From CAZZKG01 sp964654825 (GTDB lineage Bacteria; Gemmatimonadota; CAZMKB01), in assembly GCA_964654825.1 (NCBI GenBank), contig CAZZKG010000004.1, positions 1-64,000 on the forward strand: 64,000 nucleotides of DNA, in the 5' to 3' direction. Shown here piece by piece: positions 8,437-16,693 of the stretch. The translations under genes and the position numbers were made by a program. How positions within the stretch are numbered: position 1 is the stretch's first letter; every line of letters begins with the position of its first letter. The notes under the pieces were generated by a model, which searched no databases, was not told the DNA's origin, and saw nothing but the letters and a program-made list of their open reading frames with translations.

Positions 8437-11103
8437 ATGACTCTCGATCACCGCAGCTCTTGCCTGACCGTACTGTTTTTCTCCTTACTGTTCCTGTTCA
8501 ATCCGGGGAGTCCCGGGACCTTCGCCTTCCCTGTCACGGAGATCGGGTCACCACAGGGCTACTTCGGTTTCGAACCAGGGGCTGATCGGGAGCTGTTCGA
8601 TTACGAGCAGATGATCGGCTACTTCAGTCAACTCGACGAAACCTCTCCCCGCGTAAAACTCGTCGAGGCCGGGAAATCCCCCCTCGGGAAAACTATCTAT
8701 ATCGTCCTCGTTTCATCCGAAGAAAATATCGGAAATCTCGGGACGCTCAAGGAGATCAACCGCAGGCTCGCCCTCGACCCCACCATCCCCGACACCGAGA
8801 GGACAACTATGATCGAGGAAGGCAGGGTCTTCATCCTGGCCACACTCTCCATGCATTCCGGAGAGGTCGGTCCGAGCCAAGCCGCCCCCGGCATCGCATA
8901 CGAGCTGGCAACTACGAGCGACCCGAAGATTCTCTCGTGGCTGGATAACGTCGTCTACATGATAGTCCCCTGCCACAACCCGGACGGGATGGACATGGTG
9001 GTGGAACACTACCTGAAATACAGAGGCACTAAATACGAGGGGAGCTCGATGCCGGGCGTTTATCACAGGTACGTGGGACACGACAACAACCGTGATTTCA
9101 TCTCCCTGTCACAGGAGGACACCCGCGCGATAGCCGCGATTTATAATACCAACTGGCTGCCCCAGGTGATGGTCGAAAAACACCAGATGGGATCGAGAGG
9201 AGCCCGCTATTTTGTCCCACCTCCTCATGACCCCATCTCCGAGAATATCGATGAAGGCGTCTGGAACTGGGTGTGGATTTTCGGGTCGAATATGACGAAG
9301 GATATGACGGCGGACGGGCTCTCTGGGGTCTCCCAGCACTATCTCTTCGACGATTACTGGCCCGGTTCCACGGAGACATGTCTCTGGAAGAACATCATCA
9401 GCTTTTTGACCGAGGCAGCCAGCGCCAGGTACGCGACACCTCTCTATATCGAGCCGAACGAGCTCGGCGTGTACGGGAAGGGTCTGGCCGAATACAAAAA
9501 AAGTGTCAACATGGCATTCCCGTGGCCCGGAGGATGGTGGAGATTGGGTGACATTGTCGAATATGAAAGATCTTCTTCCCTGTCAATTATAAAGACCGCA
9601 TCGATGCACCGGGAAGAAATACTCCGGTTCCGCAACGACCTGTGCAGGAAAGAGGTCGAAAAGGGGAGGACTTCGCCGCCTTATTATTACGTGCTGCCTC
9701 TCAACCAGCACGATCAGAGCGAGCTCACGGGCCTGGTGAATCTTCTGATGGAACACGGCATCCACCTGTATCAGCTTTCAGGATCGGCATCTCTGGACGA
9801 TCACCCATTCCATAAAGGAGACATCGTCATTCCGCTCTCGCAGCCGTACCGTCCGTTTATCAAGGAAGTGATGGAGAGACAGGTCTACCCTCTCAGGCAT
9901 TACACACCGGGCGGCGAGGTGATAAAACCCTATGATGTCACGAGCTGGTCGCTCCCTCTCCACCGGGGACTGGAATCATTCGAGATAACAGAGCGATCGG
10001 ATAATATCGAATCTCATCTCACGGAGATAGTGGGATCGTTCGACCTGATGACTCCGCTTCCGGAGGATATCAAGGCGCTGGTTTTCCCGGTCGACAGGAA
10101 CGAGAGCTTCAAAGCCGCGTTCCACGCTCTCAAACTGGGGATGAAAGTCGATCGTCTCGAAAGAGATCTGGCGATTGGCGGGGAAGCCGTAGCCGCCGGC
10201 AGCTTCATCGTTCACCCGGACGCGGGCGGGGATTCGAAGCTGTCGGACCTCCTTGCCGAACTCACCGTCGGGCCGATCCCCCTCAGGAGAGAGTCCGATT
10301 TGAAATCAAACTCCCTGCACATGCCCCGGGTCGCACTCGTCGAATCCTATTTCCATGACATGGACGCAGGCTGGACACGATTCATCTTCGACACGTATCA
10401 CATACCATTCACGGTGATCCGGCCGGGAGAATTCGAGAAGACCGATTTTTCGAAAAAATTCGACGTCGTGGTCTTTCCGGACCAGGACGAATCGATCCTG
10501 AAGAAAGGTAAATCCAGGGACAGGGAGAATGACACCTATCACATCCCCGGCTATCCACCCGAGTTTACGAAAGGGATCGGCGATGACGGGATGAAGCAGC
10601 TCATGACATTCACAGACAGGGGCGGGATCATCATCTCATGGGGACGATCGACGGGCCTCTTCATGGATATCCTCGAAATCGCGCACTCAAAGGACGAAAC
10701 AGAGGAGTTTCGGCTCCCCGTGCGGGACATCTCGGAGAAGCTCAAGAAATCCGGACTCTACATCCCCGGTTCCTGGTTGCGGGCCTCATTTCTCGAGGGG
10801 CACCCCCTCACGTGGGGTATCCCGGCCGAGCTCGGTGTGTTCACCAGGGGCAGACCCGTATTGTCGACCTCCATTCCCCGGTTCGACATGGACCGTCGGG
10901 TCATCGCGACCTTCCCCGAGAAGGACATTCTCGAAAGCGGCTATATCGAGCATGAGGAGGAGATCGGCAACAGGACTGCAATGGTCTGGCTGCGGAAGGG
11001 AAGAGGTCAGTTCGTGCTGTTCGGATTCGACCCTCAGTTCAGGGGATCGACACAGGCGACATACAAGACGGTGTTCAACGCACTGCTCCTCAAACGGTTG
11101 TGA
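8437..11103 (+). CDS. Exported M14-family zinc carboxypeptidase-like protein
   Basis: A large (888-residue) secreted peptidase of the M14 family. Signal peptide at about 10-31. Zinc ligands H140 and E143 (MHSGEVG), the substrate-binding NPDG motif soon after, NNRDF near residue 225, and the block EKHQMGSRGARYFVPPPHDP with the third-ligand region. These large M14 proteins carry, after the catalytic part, a second alpha/beta half resembling a class I glutamine-amidotransferase or DJ-1 fold; here residues about 630-760 (ALVESYF, VVFPDQD, GGIIISWG) fit that. The length and domain order fit the family found in FCB and related bacteria that degrade extracellular protein. There is no C-terminal sorting domain. 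It is followed 200 bp later by a second exported metallopeptidase, perhaps in one transcript. Confidence 0.85.
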   Translation: MTLDHRSSCLTVLFFSLLFLFNPGSPGTFAFPVTEIGSPQGYFGFEPGADRELFDYEQMIGYFSQLDETSPRVKLVEAGKSPLGKTIYIVLVSSEENIGNLGTLKEINRRLALDPTIPDTERTTMIEEGRVFILATLSMHSGEVGPSQAAPGIAYELATTSDPKILSWLDNVVYMIVPCHNPDGMDMVVEHYLKYRGTKYEGSSMPGVYHRYVGHDNNRDFISLSQEDTRAIAAIYNTNWLPQVMVEKHQMGSRGARYFVPPPHDPISENIDEGVWNWVWIFGSNMTKDMTADGLSGVSQHYLFDDYWPGSTETCLWKNIISFLTEAASARYATPLYIEPNELGVYGKGLAEYKKSVNMAFPWPGGWWRLGDIVEYERSSSLSIIKTASMHREEILRFRNDLCRKEVEKGRTSPPYYYVLPLNQHDQSELTGLVNLLMEHGIHLYQLSGSASLDDHPFHKGDIVIPLSQPYRPFIKEVMERQVYPLRHYTPGGEVIKPYDVTSWSLPLHRGLESFEITERSDNIESHLTEIVGSFDLMTPLPEDIKALVFPVDRNESFKAAFHALKLGMKVDRLERDLAIGGEAVAAGSFIVHPDAGGDSKLSDLLAELTVGPIPLRRESDLKSNSLHMPRVALVESYFHDMDAGWTRFIFDTYHIPFTVIRPGEFEKTDFSKKFDVVVFPDQDESILKKGKSRDRENDTYHIPGYPPEFTKGIGDDGMKQLMTFTDRGGIIISWGRSTGLFMDILEIAHSKDETEEFRLPVRDISEKLKKSGLYIPGSWLRASFLEGHPLTWGIPAELGVFTRGRPVLSTSIPRFDMDRRVIATFPEKDILESGYIEHEEEIGNRTAMVWLRKGRGQFVLFGFDPQFRGSTQATYKTVFNALLLKRL

Positions 11104-11303
11104 TTGGTGAAAAGCGGCTGCTGTCTTAATTGGGAGAGTGAGAGAGGTGAGTGGATGTCGCGTGGAGAAGACGAAGAGGAAGAGTAATGACGGCACAACC
11201 TTTCTGAATCCTTCATTACCAGGTACAGGTGATGGACATCAGCGAATACCGGGACTCAATGTGAAACTACCATTCGAAAACACGATACGACAAGGAGCGG
11301 ACC

Positions 11304-13403
11304 ATGGGGATTGTTTTTCGCAGGACACTGATCTTCAGTGTTGTGATGGGGCTGTTTTTGACCCTTACGACACAGGTTCACACAGGACCGGCCGGCTCCC
11401 CGGGGTTGGACGATTCGATCGTGAAAATCGAGGATGAGCTCGTGTTGAAATACGGTGAAGAGTCCGAGATGAGGATCAGCCGGGGATTAAAACAGGTTGC
11501 CGACTTCTGGCGGGAGGAGGACGGGGACGCGGGCGCCTTCGAGGACTTCGTGAGAAGGAACTTCGCAGGAGACCGGGAGACGCTGGATGCTCTGTTCACG
11601 CGCTTCGAGCGACTCCTCGAGCAGCTCGACGGTCACATGCATGAGATCTCCATGGAGTTCAGGAGACAGACAGAACTCGACCTGGGACACATTCTCCCCT
11701 TCGATGAACTTTTCGCGGGATACGATCCTTCGGCCCATGTTCTCGATGATTTCTTCGACAACAAACTCGCATTCACTGTGCTGCTGAATTTTCCTCTGAC
11801 AACTCTCGAGCAGCGCCTCAGCGAGGGAACGAAATGGACGAGAAGGCAGTGGGCTGAAGCCCGCCTGGCCCAGAGATTCTCAAAAAGAGTTCCCGCTGAT
11901 GTCAACCTGGCGATCGCTGAAGCAGCGGCCGCATCCGACAACTACATTTCACACTACAATATCTGGATGTACCATCTCAAAACTCAGGATGGCGAGCGGC
12001 TGTTTCCTCCTGGTCTCAAGCTCCTCAGTCACTGGAACCTGCGAGATGAGCTCAAGGCACAGTACAGTGATCCGAAGAATGGGTTTATCCGGCAGAAAAT
12101 GATCGCGGAGGTCATGGAGAGAATCGTCACACAGACGATCCCCGATATCGTCATCAACAACCCGCACGTCGATTGGAATCCTTACACCAACGAGATCTGG
12201 CCCGCAGCAGAGAGAGATACCGAAGAACCGGTTCCACCGGATTTGAACGTCTCCTACAGTCCGGAGCCGGACACCCGTTACCGGACACTCCTCGATACGT
12301 ATCTCGCAGCAAGGAAGATGGATCCGTATTCGCCAACCGCGCCAACACTGATTGCCCGCAGGTTCGACGAGGACAGGGAGATCCCCGAAGCATGCGTCAG
12401 GTCGATGTTCGAACAGGTGCTCACTTCTCCTCTGGTGGACCGGGTTGCCCGGTTGATAGAATCAAGACTCGGACGCCCGCTCGAACCGTTCGACATCTGG
12501 TACGATGGCTTCAGACCACGGGGTGCATACACCGAAGCCCGGCTCGATGAGATCGTAAAAAAGAGATACCCGAACGCTGAAGCGTACGAGAAAGACATGC
12601 CAAACCTTCTCACCAGGCTGGGATTCAGCCCCGAACGCGCGGACTACCTCGCGAGCCACATCGTCGTCGATCCCGCCCGGGGATCCGGCCACGCGGCGGG
12701 AGCCGCCATGCGGTCAGCGAAAGCTCACCTTCGTACACGGGTGGGCAAGGATGGGATGGATTACAAGGGATTCAACATAGCGGTGCATGAGATGGGACAC
12801 AATGTCGAACAGGTGTTCTCGCTCAACGACATCGACCACACACTGCTTCAGGGTGTCCCCAACACGGCTTTCACCGAAGCACTTGCCTTCGTGTTCCAGG
12901 CGCAGGATCTCTCTCTCCTCGGTCTCGAAAAACCCGACAGGAGAAGCGAAGCCCTCAAAACGATCAACGACTTCTGGATGACCTACGAGATTGCGGGCGT
13001 CGCTCTCGTTGACATGGGTATCTGGCACTGGATGTATGACCATCCGGACGCGACACCTAACGATTTGAAAGAAGCGACGATACGGATTTCCAAAGACATC
13101 TGGAACCGTTATTACGCATCGGTATTCAAAAAAAAGGATGTCGTTCTCCTGGGGATCTACTCTCACATCATCCACTCATTTCTTTACATACCCGACTATC
13201 CTCTGGGACACCTGATCGCATTCCAGATCGAGGAGCAGATGAAAAAAGCTGGGGACGTGGGATCGGAGTTCGAGCGGATGGCGAAACTGGGGAGAATAGC
13301 TCCCGACATCTGGATGGAAGAAGCCACCGGCTCACCCATCGGAGCCGACGCCCTGCTCGAGGCGACTGAAAATGCTGTGAGAGAACTGGAGGCGTGGGAC
13401 TGA
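11304..13403 (+). CDS. Exported gluzincin metallopeptidase (M3-like)
   Basis: A 699-residue protein with a signal peptide at about 6-27. Zinc-peptidase motif HEMGH with H495, E496 and H499, followed about 25-30 residues later by FTEALAF, whose Glu is the likely third ligand, and a C-terminal tyrosine-rich stretch (YYASVF, then DYPLGHLIAFQIEEQM) that recalls the substrate-binding region of oligopeptidases of family M3. The long helical N-terminal part also fits M3-type or related clan MA folds. The ATG is set by AAGGAG eight bases upstream. It lies downstream of the M14 gene in the same direction, which suggests joint action on periplasmic or extracellular peptides. The exact family is inferred, not certain. 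Confidence 0.75.
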   Translation: MGIVFRRTLIFSVVMGLFLTLTTQVHTGPAGSPGLDDSIVKIEDELVLKYGEESEMRISRGLKQVADFWREEDGDAGAFEDFVRRNFAGDRETLDALFTRFERLLEQLDGHMHEISMEFRRQTELDLGHILPFDELFAGYDPSAHVLDDFFDNKLAFTVLLNFPLTTLEQRLSEGTKWTRRQWAEARLAQRFSKRVPADVNLAIAEAAAASDNYISHYNIWMYHLKTQDGERLFPPGLKLLSHWNLRDELKAQYSDPKNGFIRQKMIAEVMERIVTQTIPDIVINNPHVDWNPYTNEIWPAAERDTEEPVPPDLNVSYSPEPDTRYRTLLDTYLAARKMDPYSPTAPTLIARRFDEDREIPEACVRSMFEQVLTSPLVDRVARLIESRLGRPLEPFDIWYDGFRPRGAYTEARLDEIVKKRYPNAEAYEKDMPNLLTRLGFSPERADYLASHIVVDPARGSGHAAGAAMRSAKAHLRTRVGKDGMDYKGFNIAVHEMGHNVEQVFSLNDIDHTLLQGVPNTAFTEALAFVFQAQDLSLLGLEKPDRRSEALKTINDFWMTYEIAGVALVDMGIWHWMYDHPDATPNDLKEATIRISKDIWNRYYASVFKKKDVVLLGIYSHIIHSFLYIPDYPLGHLIAFQIEEQMKKAGDVGSEFERMAKLGRIAPDIWMEEATGSPIGADALLEATENAVRELEAWD

Positions 13404-13475
13404 TGGAACTAGAGGGTGGCGTCTCAGGAGGATTTCAAATCATGGGAGATAACCCGGTCAGACGGAGTTAATCCA

Positions 13476-13503
13476 TTGACAAACAGCGGGTATTTACTAT
13501 CAT
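13476..13503 (+). promoter_or_regulatory. Promoter of the small exported protein gene
   Basis: TTGACA at 13476-13481, 16-bp spacer, TATCAT at 13498-13503. It sits 39 bp before the chosen ATG (13542) and rules out the longer upstream reading frame as a start. Confidence 0.65.
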
Positions 13504-13541
13504 TGGTAAAAAATCAGGGTTTGAAGAAAGGAGATCAAACT

Positions 13542-14162
13542 ATGTTCCGTCATTATATCACCAATATCAGTCTGGCGTTATTCGCGATTGTCTATCTCGT
13601 AAGCTCGGCAGGAGCAGAAACCTGGAAACCTTACGACTTCAAGGGAAGTGAGCACTTCAAGTATTCCATCAAGAGTATCGATGGGGACCAGGAGAAGACC
13701 GGCCACTTCACCCTGGACCTCAAGAAGATCGAAGAGAACAAATTCAAGGTCAGTTACAGCTCAGCATTAGGAGACAACGAGTCATCTTCCACGACAACGA
13801 CTACCGCTGATGAAATGGCGGGGAAGATCATGATGTCGCTCATGATGAGCGGATCCGAGGCCGGCGCCGTGCTCGGTTCGACCCTCTTCACACCCATGCT
13901 GGGGATGATGTTCATGGGCGGGGCTGATCTCGAAGTCGGATCCGGCTGGTCGAGGACAGAAGAGGGTAAAAAGATGTCCTTCAAGATAGAAGCCAAGGAG
14001 AAGATCGCAGGCCAGGAGGGGTACCGCTGCGTCTTCCGTGAGGGGGACAATCTGAAATACATGCAGGTGATCTCCCCCGAGATCGGACTCCCGCTGCGCA
14101 CCGAAGTCGTCGAAGATGACGGGAAGCGTTTCATCTCGGAGCTCATCGAGTTCAGCAAGTAA
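13542..14162 (+). CDS. Exported protein of unknown function
   Basis: I do not recognise a family. It is 206 residues with a signal peptide at about 7-25 ending near AGAETW. The mature protein alternates beta-like strands and contains a methionine-rich stretch in the middle (MAGKIMMSLMMSG, then MLGMMFMGG), unusual in a secreted protein and perhaps metal-binding or membrane-associated. The C-terminal half (QEGYRCVFREGDNLKYMQVI, then GLPLRTEVVEDDGKR) resembles the beta-sandwich of LolA-like or DUF4412-type lipid-binding proteins, which often carry a line of the form 'measure conversion, print as cofactor'; this is a weak inference. AAAGGAG precedes the ATG. It is a single-gene unit with its own promoter. 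Confidence 0.7.
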   Translation: MFRHYITNISLALFAIVYLVSSAGAETWKPYDFKGSEHFKYSIKSIDGDQEKTGHFTLDLKKIEENKFKVSYSSALGDNESSSTTTTTADEMAGKIMMSLMMSGSEAGAVLGSTLFTPMLGMMFMGGADLEVGSGWSRTEEGKKMSFKIEAKEKIAGQEGYRCVFREGDNLKYMQVISPEIGLPLRTEVVEDDGKRFISELIEFSK

Positions 14163-14194
14163 GTTTGTCCGGCCGGCATAACCATGTCATCGAC

Positions 14195-14223
14195 TTGACT
14201 CACCGGAAAAACCGTGATACAAT
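14195..14223 (+). promoter_or_regulatory. Promoter of the repeat-propeller gene
   Basis: TTGACT at 14195-14200, 17-bp spacer, TACAAT at 14218-14223. The leader to the ATG at 14337 is about 105 nt. Confidence 0.75.
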
Positions 14224-14336
14224 GACAGTATCACGAAGCTGTATCTTTCAGCGGGGTGGGCGGATGGGGTCAGCGTAATCATCTTTCCCGGAAGCCGTCT
14301 CATTCCTGTACTCCCGAAACGATGACGAGGTGGGTC

Positions 14337-15968
14337 ATGAAAAAAACCGTCTTTACATTATTTATCCTTTGTTTTTCGACCGTTTCGGTCTCGCTGGGGA
14401 CAGCACCGGGCGACACTCTCTGGACCAGGGTGATAGGTGGGGTATACAACGACGCGGCTTTCGAGATCCAGGAGACGACTGATGAGGGGTTCATCGTCGT
14501 GGGTTATTCCTACTCGTTCGGGCCCGGCAACTACGACGTCTACCTGGTAAAAACCGACGCCGATGGAGACACCATGTGGACACGCACTTACGGCGGTGCC
14601 GCTGACGGCGATTACGGCACCTCGGTCAAGCAGACCACCGACGGCGGATACATCGTTGCCGGATACTCCGAGTCCTTCGGACCCGGCGGGTACGGCGGAT
14701 ACCTGGTGAAGACCGATGCCGTGGGCGACACACTGTGGACGAAGTCATTCGGCGGCAGCGGGTATGATCACATTCACTGCGTCCAGCAGACGGCCGATTC
14801 CGGATACGTCGTCACCGGTCGGACCAATTCCTTCAGCGAGAATGAAGATTATGATCTGTACCTCGTGAAGACCGATACAGAGGGCGACACGCTGTGGACG
14901 CGGACCTACGGTGGATCCGACTGGGATGAAGGCTACACCGTACAACAGACAAGTGACGGCGGTTATATCGTCGTCGGCCACACGGTTTCCTTCGGGGGAG
15001 GCAACGAAGACATCTGGCTCGTGAAAACCGATGCCTCCGGAGACACTCTCTGGACGAAGACGTACGGCGGGGGCCTTGCTCTGGTCGCCCGGTCTGTGGA
15101 ACAGACAACCGATGGCGGATACATCATCGGTGGCCAGACCGATCCGTGGGGAGGTTCGGCGGACGTTTTACTGATTAAGACCGATGACGCCGGTTCCATC
15201 GAGTGGGCACATCTCTACGGATGGGATGGCGACCAGATGCCGAACCAGGTTCATCAGACGGATGACGGAGGATACATTTTCGCAGGCTACGGATGGATGG
15301 GCGGTGATGGATGGTATGACATCTATGTTGGGAAAACTGATGCGAATGGGAGCCTCGAGTGGTCGGGCACATACGGTGGTGCGCAGGATGAGCACGCCAT
15401 GTCCGTGATCCAGGCCGGTGACGGCAGTTTTGTCGTAGCCGGAGACACGCGGTCGTACGGCATGGGTGCCGCGGATTTCTATATCCTGAAGCTCGCCGGA
15501 GAGCAGCCGACACCTGACGTCTCTATCACGATGATACCGGATGATGACCCTCCTGTGCCGGTCCCGCCAGGCGGGAGCTTCGGCTTTACCGGTACTCTCA
15601 TCAACCATTCCGGCCTGCCTGCCACACTCGACGTGTGGACGATGGCGATCGGGCCGCCTGTCTCGTTTTCCGTAGGACCGTTCCTCCAGTTCAACGATGT
15701 CCAGATCGCCGGGAACGACACGATCAGCGGCCACGTCAACCAGGATGTCCCCGGGGCGGCACCTCCGATTTCATTCAATTATGTCCTCTACTGCGGTGAC
15801 TATCCATCGACCGTTTTCGATTCTTCCTTCTTCCAGGTCGACGTCACACAGGACTCGATCCCGGGTGGAGGGGATGGGAAACATCTTTCTCTCCAGGATA
15901 GTGAGTTTGAGGTGTTCCTACACAAAGACAGTAGTGAAGAAACCGGTTGCTTTCACGAGAGCAGATAG
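14337..15968 (+). CDS. Secreted propeller protein with 50-60-residue tandem repeats
   Basis: A 543-residue exported protein. After a signal peptide (about 3-21) come seven or eight tandem repeats of about 50-60 residues with the pattern TDGGYIVAGYS-SFG--DVYLVKTDA-GDTLWTRTYGG, predicted to make a beta-propeller. From residue about 400 a separate Ig-like domain follows (PDVSITMIPDDDPPVPVPPG onward), which recurs in the subtilase at 43473. In relatives of this architecture a PNPFNP-type sorting domain normally follows; here the chain ends in an unrelated polar tail of about 35 residues (from GGGDGKHLS), so the C-terminus may have been lost. The start is set by GAGGTGG before the ATG at 14337; upstream in-frame codons lie after the promoter but lack a binding site. 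Ligand unknown. Confidence 0.85.
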   Translation: MKKTVFTLFILCFSTVSVSLGTAPGDTLWTRVIGGVYNDAAFEIQETTDEGFIVVGYSYSFGPGNYDVYLVKTDADGDTMWTRTYGGAADGDYGTSVKQTTDGGYIVAGYSESFGPGGYGGYLVKTDAVGDTLWTKSFGGSGYDHIHCVQQTADSGYVVTGRTNSFSENEDYDLYLVKTDTEGDTLWTRTYGGSDWDEGYTVQQTSDGGYIVVGHTVSFGGGNEDIWLVKTDASGDTLWTKTYGGGLALVARSVEQTTDGGYIIGGQTDPWGGSADVLLIKTDDAGSIEWAHLYGWDGDQMPNQVHQTDDGGYIFAGYGWMGGDGWYDIYVGKTDANGSLEWSGTYGGAQDEHAMSVIQAGDGSFVVAGDTRSYGMGAADFYILKLAGEQPTPDVSITMIPDDDPPVPVPPGGSFGFTGTLINHSGLPATLDVWTMAIGPPVSFSVGPFLQFNDVQIAGNDTISGHVNQDVPGAAPPISFNYVLYCGDYPSTVFDSSFFQVDVTQDSIPGGGDGKHLSLQDSEFEVFLHKDSSEETGCFHESR

Positions 15969-15987
15969 GTTCTTGGGAGAAATTATT
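15927..15987 (+). repeat. Degenerate direct repeat, copy A
   Basis: About 60 bp, overlapping the stop codon of the propeller gene, that resembles 16052-16108 (shared blocks GACAG, GAAGAA, CCGG, GAGCAGA and CTTGG in the same order). Probably an old tandem duplication. Confidence 0.4.
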
Positions 15988-16051
15988 AAAGCCTGGGCAT
16001 CGATATTACATTTGGTCCAGAAAAGGTAATCAATTCACTGATCCCTCCAGG

Positions 16052-16108
16052 GACAGAGAAGAATCCGGCTGCCTCTACCAGAGCAGACAGGCCCTTGGAG
16101 ACATCGAT
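16052..16108 (+). repeat. Degenerate direct repeat, copy B
   Basis: Second copy of the element at 15927-15987, about 125 bp away. The similarity holds at the nucleotide level in several blocks and does not require a single reading frame. Confidence 0.4.
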
Positions 16109-16147
16109 TCCCTGCTATCCGGGGAAGGGTCTTGACATCCTTCTGTG

Positions 16148-16176
16148 TTGACAAACCACCACACCCTCGATATTTA
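16148..16176 (+). promoter_or_regulatory. Promoter of the acpS-ligase-ACP-oxoamine synthase unit
   Basis: TTGACA at 16148-16153, 17-bp spacer, TATTTA at 16171-16176 (TATACT follows at 16175-16180 at a longer spacing). About 110 bp before the acpS ATG. Confidence 0.6.
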
Positions 16177-16284
16177 TACTCTGTCGCGGGAGTGACGCCG
16201 GCGGGTGCATCTCTCTGTTCCTGTTCCGGAGCGTCATCCCCCAGCGGCTTACCGTTTCATCATCTCGCAGGATACGATCGAAAC

Positions 16285-16671
16285 ATGATCTACGGTGTTG
16301 GTATCGATTCAATCGAAATTGAACGCATCAAGAGGGAACTCACCAGGGACAGTGATTCATTCTGCAAGTCCATTTTTACCGGTGATGAGATAGCCTACTG
16401 CGGAAGGGCATCGAATCTCGATGTGAAATCACAGCGTCTTGCGGGCCGGTTCAGTGCCAAGGAAGCCTTTTTCAAAGCGATCGGTACGGGACTGAGAGAC
16501 GGACTTCACTGGAAAGATGTCGAAGTGACGAACGACCGGCTCGGGAAACCACACCTCGTTCTGAGAAACAGAGCACTCGAGATCATCGAGAGAGAGAAAA
16601 TCTCCTCGGTCCATCTATCAATATCGCACAGTAAACAAACGGCCACGGCTGTGGTGATACTCGAGAAGTGA
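16285..16671 (+). CDS. acpS: Holo-[acyl-carrier-protein] synthase
   Basis: Transfers 4'-phosphopantetheine from CoA to the conserved serine of acyl carrier proteins. It is 128 residues, the normal length, with the magnesium-binding GVGIDSIEIERI at 4-15, the catalytic block GRFSAKEAFFKA near 54-65 and the C-terminal SISHS. The ATG at 16285 begins exactly at the family's N-terminus (MIYGVGID); the binding site upstream is weak. It is the first gene of a co-directional unit with an acyl-AMP ligase (22 bp later), an acyl carrier protein and an alpha-oxoamine synthase. AcpS is usually beside pdxJ or general housekeeping genes, so its place here points to a dedicated role for the linked carrier protein as well as the general one. 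Confidence 0.93.
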   Translation: MIYGVGIDSIEIERIKRELTRDSDSFCKSIFTGDEIAYCGRASNLDVKSQRLAGRFSAKEAFFKAIGTGLRDGLHWKDVEVTNDRLGKPHLVLRNRALEIIEREKISSVHLSISHSKQTATAVVILEK

Positions 16672-16693
16672 GGGGATTATTTTTGGAGGATAA

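Larger units (their letters stand above)
15969..16284. other. Intergenic region before acpS
   Basis: No gene. It contains the second copy of the degenerate direct repeat (16052-16108) and the acpS promoter (16148-16176). The rest shows nothing recognisable. Confidence 0.55.
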
